NCBI GenBank assembly: GCA_003118195.1
Contig: BEXV01000818.1
Span: 69,274-97,938, forward strand
DNA length: 28,665 nt
Direction of reading: 5' to 3'
Origin: Hemicentrotus pulcherrimus
Lineage: Eukaryota > Echinodermata > Echinoidea > Camarodonta > Strongylocentrotidae
Shown here: in pieces, positions 19,351 through 28,665 of the stretch
Numbering within the stretch: position 1 is the stretch's first letter
Layout of the letters: each line of letters begins with the position of its first letter
Notes under the pieces: model-generated
What the model saw: only the letters and a program-made list of their open reading frames with translations
What the model was told of the DNA's origin: nothing
Databases searched by the model: none
Made by a program: the position numbers and the translations under genes

Positions 19351-19465
19351 TTATTCGTCTTTGTTTCAAATGACATACAAAGCATAACATTGGATCGTAA
19401 CACATTTACATTGCAAAATAACAAATTATGGCAATGATAAAAACAAAGTTAACGAAAAGAAAGAC
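19345..19465 (-). mobile_element. Retroelement-like 3' end, minus orientation
   Basis: On the minus strand it reads through ...GTATGTCATTTGAAACAAAG, ACGAATAAAATCTTA and then the TATCT repeats, which is the structure of a LINE/SINE 3' end with a pentanucleotide tail. It faces the plus-oriented end at 19235-19318. Confidence 0.45.
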
Positions 19466-20059
19466 GAGGAGAATTGAACAAGATGGCGTTCGAAAAGGGG
19501 GTCGACTAGTAACTTGGTTTTAATGTCACTTTATTAATATTCATCAGTATCAACAGAAGACTGCAGAACACACAGAGTAGAGAAAGGCCCATGTCACAAA
19601 AAATAAATGATTGTGTTAGGTCACAGCATTAAGTAGGATGGAATAGACCATTTCGTAGTTAGCACATGGGTCAAATGACCTCAAATATTCACAGATCTTT
19701 TACTCATTGAAAAGTCCCACTTTGTGTATTTTAGAATAATCAATGCCAAAGTCATGTATGTCTGTATGTGCTTCAAGAAAAACTTTTGTGTTGCCCTCTT
19801 GTATCATAAGAATGTACCGTAGGTGCAAACATGAATAAACAAAAAACACATAATATGAGCACGTTTTCCTGTAGGTGGGTTTTTACAATTTTATCAGAAA
19901 TGACCTTTATCTGCCCATGCGCAGATAGAAGTATTTACGAAAAATTAACTGAAAACTTCAATGGGTTACATATAGTATGCACACATCATTGTAAGGTGCC
20001 TCGTTACAAATGATTCCATTCACCAGTAACGAATAATTTGAGTTTCAAAAGTCAGAATC
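19466..20059. other. Gene-free stretch
   Basis: No gene, RNA or repeat is recognised with confidence. Confidence 0.45.
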
Positions 20060-20215
20060 CGAAATGCATATATTAGTCGTATACTTAGTCGTATACGATG
20101 CGTTCGTACGAATCTCCCTGTTTTTCCATTGTCTTCCCGAATTTCCATTGTCTAAAAATCGTCCGTACAGCGTTCGTAGTAGTTCGTAATGACATTTGTG
20201 ACCCAGGCTTAAGAC
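20060..20215. repeat. Palindrome-rich segment, possible MITE fragment
   Basis: GTCGTATAC occurs twice in tandem (about 20075-20098), forming CGTATAC...GTATACG. TTTTCCATTGTCT-like strings then repeat at about 20122 and 20142. GTGACCCAGGCTTAAG near 20199 looks like a transposon end but has no partner. Confidence 0.3.
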
Positions 20216-20740
20216 AAACAATATGGCTTGTCGTACCTACATTTAACAACACATTTAGTATGCAATTTGCATACCTGCTATTGAAATATAATTATTCCTA
20301 ACAGGTGAATAAAATAATTTGTAGCGAGGCACTTAACAAGGATTTTGGCATTGAATTTCATGATATTATAGAAATGGCATGCGTACAATTTGGATTTTCG
20401 ACACAATACATGGAAGAGATGAATAACAAGGGGCTTTGATGGAAACTCTCGAAGGACACTTTACTGGGATCCGGTATAAATATGGATGAAATGGATGGGG
20501 TAGTTTCCCTGACTTTAATTAAGGGCGGCCTATATTTCATTCCGGGGAAGTCCTCTCCCCGAGCTCACTGACGTGACGGTTTAATAAAGGACTGGTCACG
20601 TGCTCCTGGGAAACACATCTTGCTTTATCTGTGAACTATTTGGGTTATTTGGGTCTACCCGAAATAGCAGCGGGGGCGGGAGATCACCTTTGGGAGGGGG
20701 GTGGTGAACTCCCCCTCATGAGAATGCACATACACTTTTG
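20216..20740. other. Gene-free stretch with short hairpins
   Basis: Contains CGGGGA...TCCCCG near 20543-20561, ATTTGGGT-CT-ACCCGAAAT near 20657-20675, a CACGTG at 20597-20602 and a GGTATAAATATGG string near 20472. A promoter is conceivable but no transcribed gene can be attached to it. Confidence 0.35.
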
Positions 20741-21206
20741 ATATGTCTGTATTTTACGGATTTTTTTGGATTTTTTTTTTATAAACATCATCTTTGTCGT
20801 ATTTATTTTCATTTTTTTTTAAATGTTAGCACTTCAAACGAGGTGCATGGGATGCCGGATCCATCCAGTGCTAAAAACGACATTGAAAAATTTGCGTTAT
20901 GCTCAACGTTATCTTGGTGTCATTTCTATTGCCTCTATTGCTATACCATTATGTATAAAGTTAGTCTATAATTATCAGTTCGTAAACAGATATTTCAATA
21001 TTCATGTTAACGTTTCGTATATCATTAAGTCAATCTCACAAGGCGCGTCAGGGACCGTGCCAACTACTGACGCATTTTTACGTCACAGAACGACGCCTCG
21101 TGTGCAATGGCAATTACTAAAATTGCGTTATTCTTCGCGCACTACCCGGCCGTTCGCATCTCCTGTGTTTTTAGCTGCTACTTAACTTGTCTATGTTCTA
21201 TACTAA
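20741..21206. other. Stretch without supported gene; a 120-codon chance frame
   Basis: The frame 20823-21185 opens at an ATG after a long T tract and encodes a basic, featureless product. Several smaller frames overlap it. The part 21040-21180 is GC- and CpG-richer than the neighbourhood. No family is recognised, so I leave it uncalled. Confidence 0.3.
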
Positions 21207-21241
21207 AAGCAGACAGACAGAGAGAGAGAGAGAGAGAGAGG
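21207..21241. repeat. AGAC/AG microsatellite
   Basis: AGACAGACAG followed by about twelve AG repeats. Confidence 0.95.
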
Positions 21242-21578
21242 ACAGACATATAGTGGTAGCTGTCGCCGAAAGCGGGATCAATGTAACTTCATTTATTTAA
21301 AGACAATAATAAAGAGCGGAAATAAACGTTCCTCCCTCGTTAGATGCAGCATTCGAAATGTCATTCTATGTGAATTTCAAGATAACAAAAAGATCAAATG
21401 TGTCCCGAAGATACGTACATTTAGGGGGCCTACATGGACAAAACAGTAATCAGGCCCCGAGATAAACGTCCTTGTAAAAAAGCGGGAGATTAGAAATTTG
21501 ACTTTGCTCGGAAGAGTGAAAGGCATGCGTGATTAAGCAGAGCGACAACGACATAAAGACAAGCGTGAATGAAGAGCA

Positions 21579-21735
21579 AATGGGAGAGAGAGAGAGAGAG
21601 AGAGGGAGAGAAAGACAGAGAGAGAGATAGTGAGAGAGATAGAGAGAGGGACAGAGACGTGGAGAGAGAGAGAGATAGAATGGGGAGAGAGGGAGAGACA
21701 GGCAGACAGAAATACAGAGAGATGGAGAGAGGGGG
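21579..21735. repeat. Long GA-rich microsatellite tract
   Basis: About 155 bases of GA with interspersed GACA and GATA units. Long Ser/Leu (minus) or Arg/Glu (plus) frames here are artefacts of the dinucleotide repeat. Confidence 0.9.
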
Positions 21736-21786
21736 TGGGAATTGTGAGAGACTCGTACAACTGTAAATGTTTAGTTTATATGACAT

Positions 21787-21804
21787 GGGGTTCACATGAA
21801 CCCC
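21787..21804. other. Perfect hairpin GGGGTTC/GAACCCC
   Basis: A seven-base perfect stem with the four-base loop ACAT, placed between the GA tract at 21579-21735 and the TC tract at 21880-21912. Confidence 0.6.
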
Positions 21805-21875
21805 CGGGAATAACTTACCCCTGTTTGTGTTGCCTTTGGGGCAATTATATCCATATTCAATGCAGATATTTAAAC

Positions 21876-21879
<4 letters not shown>

Positions 21880-21907
<28 letters not shown>

Positions 21908-21912
21908 TTATC
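21880..21912. repeat. TC microsatellite
   Basis: About 13 TC repeats, then TTTATCTCTCC. It is inverted relative to the GA tract 150 bp upstream. Confidence 0.95.
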
Positions 21913-22590
21913 TCTCCTTACCCCCTTACTTACAATTTACAATTCTTGGTCTATCCATTGATGGAAAAGATAGAATGTAACAAATTTGCGGATATTTTAA
22001 AAGATGCAGGCATATAAAATGGGCTCTTAGCTGTATAAAGGGATGCCTAGTTTCCACAATTGTTTAAAGGGTCTGTAGTGAAATAGTGCCTGTACGATGT
22101 AGGCACGTAACATTTCAGGCTACGGTCATGCCATGTAACTTCCTATTTCCATTCTCATCCATATTACGTTCACCTAGGAATAATGTAGTCCCAATTAAAA
22201 TGATTGCCTTATGAATAATGCATCACTAAACCATTGAAGTCTAACATTATTTTGATGATGCGGCGGCGGTAAACCTTTCCCTGCAATGTAGGAAATAGTA
22301 TCAAATATGACCATATTGTCATGATTTTCATTATCATCTGATCGTAGTCATCACTTGCAAATGGTATGGAATAAAATGTATTTTTGTGCAGGAATGGCTA
22401 GTTTAATTTGTTGAAAATACATAAATATAGTCAAATCACCTTCAAGAAATTAATTCAATAGCTTTATCAATTGATTACAATTGTGGTGGTAACATTAAAA
22501 GGCAAAGATGGTACAAGTATTAGATTGAAACAACTGCTCTTATTTTCTTGTCGTTTGTTTTAAATCAAAATTCTACTTTATGTAAACCAT
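21913..22590. other. Gene-free AT-rich stretch
   Basis: Only small hairpins are seen, such as GTGCCT...AGGCAC at 22086-22106. No gene or RNA is recognised. Confidence 0.5.
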
Positions 22591-22596
22591 ATTAGA

Positions 22597-22748
22597 AGTA
22601 GTAATAATAGTAGTAGTAGTAGTAGTAGTAGAAGTAGTAGTAGTAGTAGTAGTAGAAATAGAAGTTGAAGTAGTAGTAGTAGCAGCAGCAGCAGTAGTAG
22701 CAGTAGTCGTAGTAGAAGTAGTAGTAGTAGAAGTAGTAGTAGTAGTTG
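22597..22748. repeat. AGT trinucleotide array with variant units
   Basis: About 150 bases of AGT/TAG triplets with AGA, AGC and TCG variants, including a four-unit AGC block near 22680-22692. The 131-codon and 86-codon minus-strand frames over it are poly-Thr and poly-Leu translations of the repeat, not genes. Confidence 0.95.
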
Positions 22749-24860
22749 TTTTTGTTGTAGGAGCAGTAGTATTATTGTTATCATCATTTTCATCACTTTC
22801 ACCATGCTCATTGATACCATCATTAATAGTGTTATCAAGAATAGTACTTGGATGGTAAGTTGTTAACGAAAAAAATATACAGACAAGAAAGTTCGTCAGG
22901 AGACATGGATACATACAAGACAAAGTAGTGAACCAAATAGAATGTGGAGATGAAATAGAACTCGTCAAGCCAACCAGGATTCATACTACCATCGATAAAG
23001 GAAACAAAACATATGAATGACGGATCGACTTCTAATATGAACGAGATCTATACGAAATATAGAATTTCACCCCCGCAAAACCGCGGTGATAACTACATGT
23101 AACAAATGTGGTAACTATGGTGACGCAGAAAGTTCAACAAAAGTGAATCAGCCTTGGAATTATCAAATGAAATGGTAAACTATTCATGTTTCAGAGTCAT
23201 TTAATGTAAAATCTATATTCATGCCCTTGTGCTTCCTTTTCGTTTTAGGACATGGATATGATGACTGATATGACGTAATTTTTTAGATATTGGATATGAA
23301 ATAGCGTGGACTGATGTTAAAACATATTCGGAACTAACTTATATCATATGGTTGGGTTAATAAACAAATTCTTCCAGCGATAAAACTGAAGGTCTGGAAA
23401 GACAACACTTTTATAGTGCCGCATAATTTCAGACTTGTACTTATTATTTTTGAATCATTAATGTTATTAATACTATCATCTACATCATTATCATAATCAT
23501 CATCACCGTTATCACGGTTATTATCGGATTGAATTGAAACATAGTCTACATATATTAATCAGGAATTTCAAAGCATTTATACAACTCATACATGCATTCA
23601 GAAATGTCAACTGCCAATGTTCTTGATAATAAAAAAAAAATGTTTCCAATATCCAACTTCGGGCTAAGTGTCACTTGCAAAATAAACATGGGGCACGTAT
23701 CGCACTTGTAACTTACTAGTGTTCTCGCATTCCAGAGGCCTTACCAGCGCATGGAAATAATTGGTCGTTTTCTTGGCGCCAAAATAGCATTCGAAAAGCA
23801 GTTGTCTGATGGCACGTAATCTAATCTTTTCTTGTTTACCTTATATTCATGTTACCTCTGAACGTCCTACGACCCTTATCCACATGCGCCACCAACTGTT
23901 TAGGGCAAGCATTAGTATTACTATGTATTCCGGCATGCATCATACATATGATAATCCTGGCTCTACCATTTGGTTTCCATATATAGATTTCATTTGAGTC
24001 TTTGGATATCTTGGCATCGTAATCCTGTCGCTGTTTTCGTTATATTTTGGAATCGGATCTCACGTAAACATATACATCAATGTTTATATCAATTCATTAT
24101 TTTTGACGTAGTTTTCCTGGAACCTTTTTTAAACTATACCAGAAACAAAACACATGGTACCAGTATGCATGTACTTGTTTGACACATGTAGCTCTGTTAT
24201 GATTTACATTCCCAAAAAAGAAACGTTAGTTTCATAGATTTTAATTGTAATTTATTAATTAGGTTGGGTTTTTTCTTCTAATATACCATTGGGGTCATAT
24301 ATTGGTATTCTTCTATCTTTAGTAATGATTCAATCAAAACAAGTCTGAAAAAGGGACTGAAAATGTTTTTATTAAATATTTAAAGTTATGTATAAAATCT
24401 TTCCTGAACTTCAAGATACCAATAATCGATTTGGTAGGAAAATACAGTACCTGGTTTGACTACATTTTACGTAAGATGCGTTCATGCATATGTAGGTAGA
24501 ATAAACTTAATGGTATAGCTTTATGGTAACGTTCGGACAGGAGACATCTTTTAGAAGCGAGGGAAGCCGATTAGGCAGTTATAGATACTCTGTTAAATAA
24601 AATTGCTCAAATTATTCTAATGGCATAAGAAAAAACTCTGTCAAGTATTCAGATAAAATTAAATCTAACCGAAAAAAACCTACATGCATGTCATTACAGC
24701 TGAAAGCACTATACTACACGGCTACTTGTCAAGTTATTCAATGAATAAAGTTAATACGTTCAAATGAATATAAATTATTTTCAATTAGTTTTTATTTGGC
24801 AAAAAATGACAGGTTGTCACTCAAACCGGCAAACAAGTACATGTGATAATACTTTTTTTT
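22749..24860. other. Long gene-free AT-rich stretch
   Basis: Contains a small ATC/ATT-rich triplet patch near 23460-23525, probably a decayed trinucleotide repeat. Frames at 23809-23997 and 23970-24182 overlap and have no domain. No RNA gene is seen. Confidence 0.5.
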
Positions 24861-25245
24861 TTACTTGAAAAATGATTTTTGTAGCTACCTTTGAGCCAAT
24901 ACCTGGAAAACGGATTTTTTTTTTTTCTGTATTAGAACGGCATCCTAAAAAAAAGTAGACACCGTCGAAATATTGGAATTCTACTTTGATGGGTTTTGAA
25001 TAAAAGGACTATATCAGCCAAATTTAAGGCACAGCCTGAACAATGAGTTTCATTTTCGTAAACAACTTTCCTTGAAAAACAGATTGCTGGTCACCTTTAA
25101 GCCGTAGCCTCGATATATATATATTTCTTCTTCTCGATAACAGCATCTCTTTGAAAACAAGATGTTTAGCCTCCTTTATAACGCAGCCTGGACAATAAGA
25201 TTTTTGTTGGACACGGACTTTCTTGAAAAAAGGGCCTTTTAATAA
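24861..25245. repeat. Diverged minisatellite, unit about 72-79 bp
   Basis: TTGAAAA-anchored units begin near 24996, 25072, 25151 and 25223 (steps 76, 79, 72), with an earlier relative at 24865. The shared core is TTTGAAAACA...AGCC-CCTTTAAG-CGCAGCCTGGACAATAAG. A 92-codon minus-strand frame (25024-25302) spans three units and shows a VFKE/VFQG-type internal repetition. It is broken by a one-base shift in the 24996 unit, which argues against a selected protein. Confidence 0.75.
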
Positions 25246-25513
25246 TCGAAACATGCGATATCTGATTTCGTCTTTTTGTGAGTTTCTTTTTCGTCTATGC
25301 AACTAACCTAACAAGATCTTGGCGAAAAATGATACGCGTGTACAGGCTCTCAATCATATTAACCGGGCAAGAATATTATTCTATTTCCGGAGGATTTGTT
25401 TTTTTTCTAAGGAATATTGTAAAGGAGATCACTGATATAACGTATTCTGAGAGAATAGAGCGAGAGATGGAGGTATAAGGATGGAGTAAGACACGCACAT
25501 ATTTATGTATATA
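25246..25513. other. Gene-free stretch
   Basis: No gene is supported. A 66-codon frame (25278-25478) has no domain. Confidence 0.4.
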
Positions 25514-25514
25514 A

Positions 25515-25565
<51 letters not shown>
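25514..25565. repeat. Compound AT / AG microsatellite
   Basis: About ten AT repeats switch directly into about fifteen AG repeats. Confidence 0.95.
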
Positions 25566-25568
<3 letters not shown>

Positions 25569-25735
25569 AAGGTATCATATCGAATGACTGGGGCGAGCAT
25601 ATTTGGTTGGATTATTTTACTAGCGCAGTGAAATTCTTATCGAGTTTTATTTAATCAAATTCTTTGAGACAAACAGAATGAGAGTTGTGGATGGACTAAG
25701 GAAACTTCTAAAAGGACTAATTCAGTGGGTTACGG

Positions 25736-25838
25736 AAAGAGAGGAAGAAAGAAAGAGAGAGAGGGGGGAGGAGGGAGAGAGAGAGAGGGGAGAGAGGGAG
25801 AGGAGGGAGAGAGAGAGGGGGAGAGGGGGAGAAGGAAG
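25736..25838. repeat. GA/GGA purine tract
   Basis: About 100 bases of pure or nearly pure purine on the plus strand (GA, GAAA, GGGA). Confidence 0.9.
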
Positions 25839-26284
25839 CAGCTGGGCGTATAAGGAAATACATTGGTGTACATCTTTTGAATGGAAATAGGGTGTCAGAC
25901 TAAACTGGACAACTTTGTTTTCAAAATTTTCTGGAAAGAATTGTTTTCCTATTCACGGTCATCAGATATTCAAGCTTTCAAGACGGGTCAACAACCACTA
26001 CCTTCTCAAAAATCTCTTAGTAAGTCATTAATTCTCATTACTAAGTTCATCGGAAAGACCTTAAAGCCGTCGGTCACCTGGTTGCTTGCTTGCTTACAGG
26101 TATACATGCTTCCTTCGCAGCCAGATAAGCAATTAACATAATCTAGTTTATGAAATGCAGTTATGTTCATTTTATAGTTTCAAAATGCGTTTATTCTGTA
26201 TATCTACGTTCTACAGGGTCCAATCTCCATCATCATTTCGTATTTAAATGGGTTTTTTCTGTGTATTTGTTTATATTTTTATCG
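25839..26284. other. Gene-free stretch
   Basis: An 86-codon frame at 25881-26141 is featureless. TTGCTTGCTTGCTTACAGGT near 26082 is a fair splice-acceptor-like string, but no exon can be built from it. Confidence 0.4.
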
Positions 26285-26325
26285 CGTAAAGCGTTTTGAG
26301 AACACATTACTTGCATAAAACCATG
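26282..26325 (+). mobile_element. Truncated LINE/SINE-like 3' motif
   Basis: GCGTAAAGCGTTTTGAGAAC followed by ACATTAC and GCATAAAA resembles the TAAAGCGCTTTGAGAAC...TATAAAT end shared by many invertebrate LINE/SINE families. It is short and partly decayed. Confidence 0.35.
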
Positions 26326-26513
26326 GCACAACCAACGTAACGAGCTAAATTGATTTCAATCACATTTTCACGATTGCAGCTTTTTTCTTCAGAGATAAAC
26401 TAAAGCGATTTCTAAAGCAATTTCTCTAAAATCAATTTAGTGATATTCAATTCAGTTTCACTGAGATGAATTAGAATGGTATTCAACTCAATATCTCATG
26501 AGCATGTCATGAA

Positions 26514-26653
26514 CCCTGGACCCCATTTCACAAAACAGTTTTTGTTATAAACACTAATGAAATCCTTGCTTCTGATTGGTTTTCAACAGATTCGTCTCTG
26601 GTTTTTGTTTTCATTTGTCATTGAATAAAGGCTTTGTGAAACGGGTCCCTGGA
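26514..26653. mobile_element. MITE with 7-bp target-site duplication
   Basis: CCCTGGA occurs at 26514-26520 and again at 26647-26653, flanking inverted termini CCCCATTTCACAAAAC and GCTTTGTGAAACGGGT. The interior is 94 bp of AT-rich, non-coding DNA with a TCTGATTGGTTTTC segment. The ends resemble those of the 18198-18351 element (GCCCGAATTCACAAAGC). The boundary could shift by three bases (GGA included), which would shorten the duplication. Confidence 0.7.
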
Positions 26654-27035
26654 CGTGTTTCGAATTATTTCTTCTCTCATAAATCATGGACATTATGATA
26701 TAAAAAAACATTAGGGGAAAATAACCAACTGTTTCGGGATAACTTCTAAACTTTTATATTTACACTTTAAACCAGCGAGACCTGTACTCGCCAGCATCGC
26801 CTTTAAAATTCATGATTAAGACTTCATTACAACAAAATCGAATTTCTCTCCACGTCTGATTAAATGACCGAACGGAGGCAAAATCCTAGCCTTAGCTAAG
26901 TTTATTTCATCTCAGTCATATAACTGGAGAAACGTGGTCATTGCACCCACGAGTGTGGTTCTGGCCAAATGAACTTTCTTATTAATACCTATCAATCATT
27001 GTGAATGATGGCATAGATGTATACACCTTCAGGAA
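26654..27035. other. Gene-free stretch
   Basis: No gene, RNA or repeat is recognised. Confidence 0.45.
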
Positions 27036-27039
27036 GGCA

Positions 27040-27074
27040 TAACCAGGGAATTCACAATTACAATTCCCTGGTTA
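27040..27074. other. Perfect 13-bp stem hairpin
   Basis: TAACCAGGGAATT at 27040-27052 pairs perfectly with AATTCCCTGGTTA at 27062-27074 around a nine-base loop. GCAT/ATGC can extend it past a small bulge. This is the longest perfect short-loop stem outside the MITEs. It could be a transposon relic, a small-RNA precursor or a protein-binding dyad; nothing distinguishes these. Confidence 0.65.
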
Positions 27075-27079
27075 AATGC

Positions 27080-27540
27080 TCCTGGTGTTCTAATATCATT
27101 TACTTTGGAGTAGATTACGATTGTCAGAATTCCCTGTATTTATGTAAACACGGAAGGTGGTATCGCTCCCAGTCATACACACATTTATGTTTATCAGATC
27201 AAATGCAATATGGAAATATCTATATTAAACATGTTCTTTTGGGAACACAAAGTTTCCCCAAACCATGAAAAACATCGAAATATCATTCACGACAATCATG
27301 CAAATATATTTAATCACTGGAAAATGTGAAATGTTCGCGATCTTACTTTGGTAGAAAACAGAAGATTTGGGCTGCAAAATAGCCTAAAATTGTCTTTTTA
27401 GTGAGAATTATATCAAAATCAGTATTATACGTCAGTAAATTGTACATTTTTCTTCCAATACTAGAACTGGTTATGTTTTTTAACAGAGATATTGAGAAGG
27501 AAAATTGGTGGATTTGATGGAAGAGGGCAGGAAAAACGTA
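27080..27540. other. Gene-free stretch
   Basis: Short frames at 27017-27268 and 27343-27546 have no recognisable domain. Confidence 0.45.
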
Positions 27541-28190
27541 TCTCAACCTTGAGGCATGTCTAAGTCACGCACCTGTAAGCGTGGTATCATGTTCGCCATA
27601 ATCTCTGAGCAACCCATCCTTCACCCCGTCATAAAATAGGCGGACCTTGATAAGAGAGTCAAACCAGGGATATGAGAGTTGGTCAACGAACAAACAGAGA
27701 CAGGAATATATTAAAAACGACGGACATGTAGACAGACAAAAATAGAAGCACAGTTAAGACGAACAGATATACAGGGACACAGGAAGATAGATAGATGGAG
27801 AAATAGGGGTAGACTTGACACAGTTCGAGATGACTTCCAATCTTGAAGCAGGTCACACACCTGTAAGCATTGTATCAGGTGCGCCGTATCTCTGGGCAAG
27901 CATTCTGTCACCCGTCATCCAATACTAGGGTCTGATTGAGATAATTAGGCAAATAAGCAGACAGAGACACAGATTGATACCGGGAAAGAAATAAAAAGGA
28001 AAGAAATATAAAGGGAAAGAAAGAAAGGAAGAAAGGAGGTAAGGGACAAAGCGAAAGGGGGACAGACAGAACAGGGACACAGAATTAGGATAGAATGATA
28101 ACCAGAAGAATCTTTGTAAATGTGAGGGGGTAGGACGAAACAGATATCTTTAAACCCAGAAGCATGACACACACCTGTAAGCAGCGGGAC
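27541..28190. repeat. Three-unit array of about 300 bp around CACCTGTAAGC
   Basis: ACCTGTAAGC occurs at 27571, 27859 and 28173 (steps 288 and 314). Units 1 and 2 also share GTATCA, ATCTCTG, CACCCCGTCAT/CACCCGTCAT and later AGACAGAGACA strings. Units 2 and 3 share CAGGGACACAG about 90-100 bases before the core. Unit 3 loses similarity soon after GTAAGC. The DNA between the cores is purine-rich (AGACAG, AAAGAAAGG). Confidence 0.75.
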
Positions 28191-28665
28191 AGCTAGTGAG
28201 TACATGATAGATGCCCCCACACCGAATGGTAGGGGGAATGAAAAAAAGAAAAAGAAAAGAAAAGAAGAAACAAGAAAAAGAGTCGGAAATGAAAGGTGAA
28301 GAAAAAAAGGGGAGACAAAATGAGGGGAATTTAGGTGATTACGCACCCTCCACCATTAAACAGATGATCTTTGTAATGGGAATTTCGTTTTTGGTGGCGT
28401 GAATTGGATATGAGGCAGAAAAACAGTTAATAAGGAGATCAAATGCAATCGTCGATATCAGTGACATTTGATCATCGACCCCATTTTCACCTGATTGGGG
28501 AATTGATATCACTGTAGAAGAAAAAATTTGATAGCGGGGGGGGGGAAGGTTTGAGAGAGGCATGATATAATAGACCGACCCGTACCGATGCCCCTCCTTT
28601 TGAGATAGACATAAGGGGCTCTTTAGGGCTAGAATCGTTAAATTTCAGGACCCCCCCCCCCCCAC
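28191..28665. other. Gene-free end with purine tract and G/C homopolymers
   Basis: A GAAAAAGAAAAG-type purine tract lies at about 28239-28320, then ten G at 28536-28545 and thirteen C at 28651-28663. Frames on either strand are low-complexity or featureless. Confidence 0.6.

Noticed and set aside
20472..20484. TATA-box-like GGTATAAATATGG
   Set aside because: AT-rich DNA gives many such strings and there is no gene downstream to attach it to.
20823..21185. 120-codon plus-strand frame
   Set aside because: Featureless product, start immediately after a poly-T tract, no family recognised.
22573..22968. Poly-Thr 131-codon frame
   Set aside because: Direct translation of the AGT trinucleotide array; a poly-Leu frame overlaps it in another phase.
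26082..26101. Splice-acceptor-like TTGCTTACAGGT string
   Set aside because: No open exon with a donor follows, and the repeated TTGC makes a chance match likely.
27945..28346. 133-codon minus-strand frame, the longest of the window
   Set aside because: The translation is Ser/Leu/Phe low complexity across GAAA-type purine tracts and repeat units.

Overview
This window looks like non-coding, repeat-rich DNA from an invertebrate animal, most likely a marine deuterostome such as a sea urchin (organism call is inference, roughly 0.6). The base composition is AT-rich but CpG is present. There are many dinucleotide GA/TC microsatellites, homopolymeric C runs of 9-13, short fold-back elements, and LINE/SINE-like 3' ends. 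No reading frame exceeds about 133 codons. The longest frames are translated microsatellites or chance frames with no recognisable domain, so I call no protein-coding gene. One run of 41 N (13772-13812) marks an assembly gap, so this is a scaffold. The window could be intergenic or lie inside a large intron; the sequence alone does not decide.

Layout. 1-8 kb is mostly unique-looking AT-rich DNA with GA tracts, a decayed copy (285-457) of a short inverted-repeat element whose better copy lies at 12481-12674, a possible 146-bp inverted-repeat element (721-866), several short hairpins and a diverged 121-bp tandem duplication (6729-6970). 8.68-10.34 kb holds the most distinctive structure: six copies of a conserved block of about 85 bp at 220-270-bp spacing, each centred on a GC-rich dyad, the array being broken once by about 400 bp of foreign AT-rich DNA. 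10.63-11.45 kb is a recent 380-bp tandem duplication running into a fold-back hairpin. 12.2-12.8 kb has a tRNA-like SINE head, the mariner-type MITE and a G/C-tract cluster.

13.7-15.0 kb has a fold-back element containing the assembly gap, a 158-bp long palindrome and a pair of 125-bp direct repeats. 15.4-16.5 kb has a hAT-like terminal motif and two LINE/SINE-like 3' ends. 16.67-17.2 kb is a diverged array of about 115-bp units, most of them with an internal inverted GGGC...GCCC pair. 18.2 kb has a 154-bp nested fold-back MITE. 19.2-19.5 kb has two retroelement 3' ends meeting tail to tail. 21.2-22.75 kb is microsatellite-rich (GA, TC, AGT). 24.9-25.25 kb is a 72-79-bp minisatellite. 25.5-25.85 kb holds AT/AG and GA tracts. 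26.5 kb has a MITE with a 7-bp flanking direct repeat and termini resembling the 18.2-kb element. 27.54-28.19 kb is a three-unit array of about 300 bp, and the window ends in poly-G, poly-C and GA tracts.

No genes work together here. What the window records is mobile-element insertion and tandem amplification. The recurring theme is that several unrelated tandem arrays and most of the MITE-like elements carry hairpin-capable dyads.
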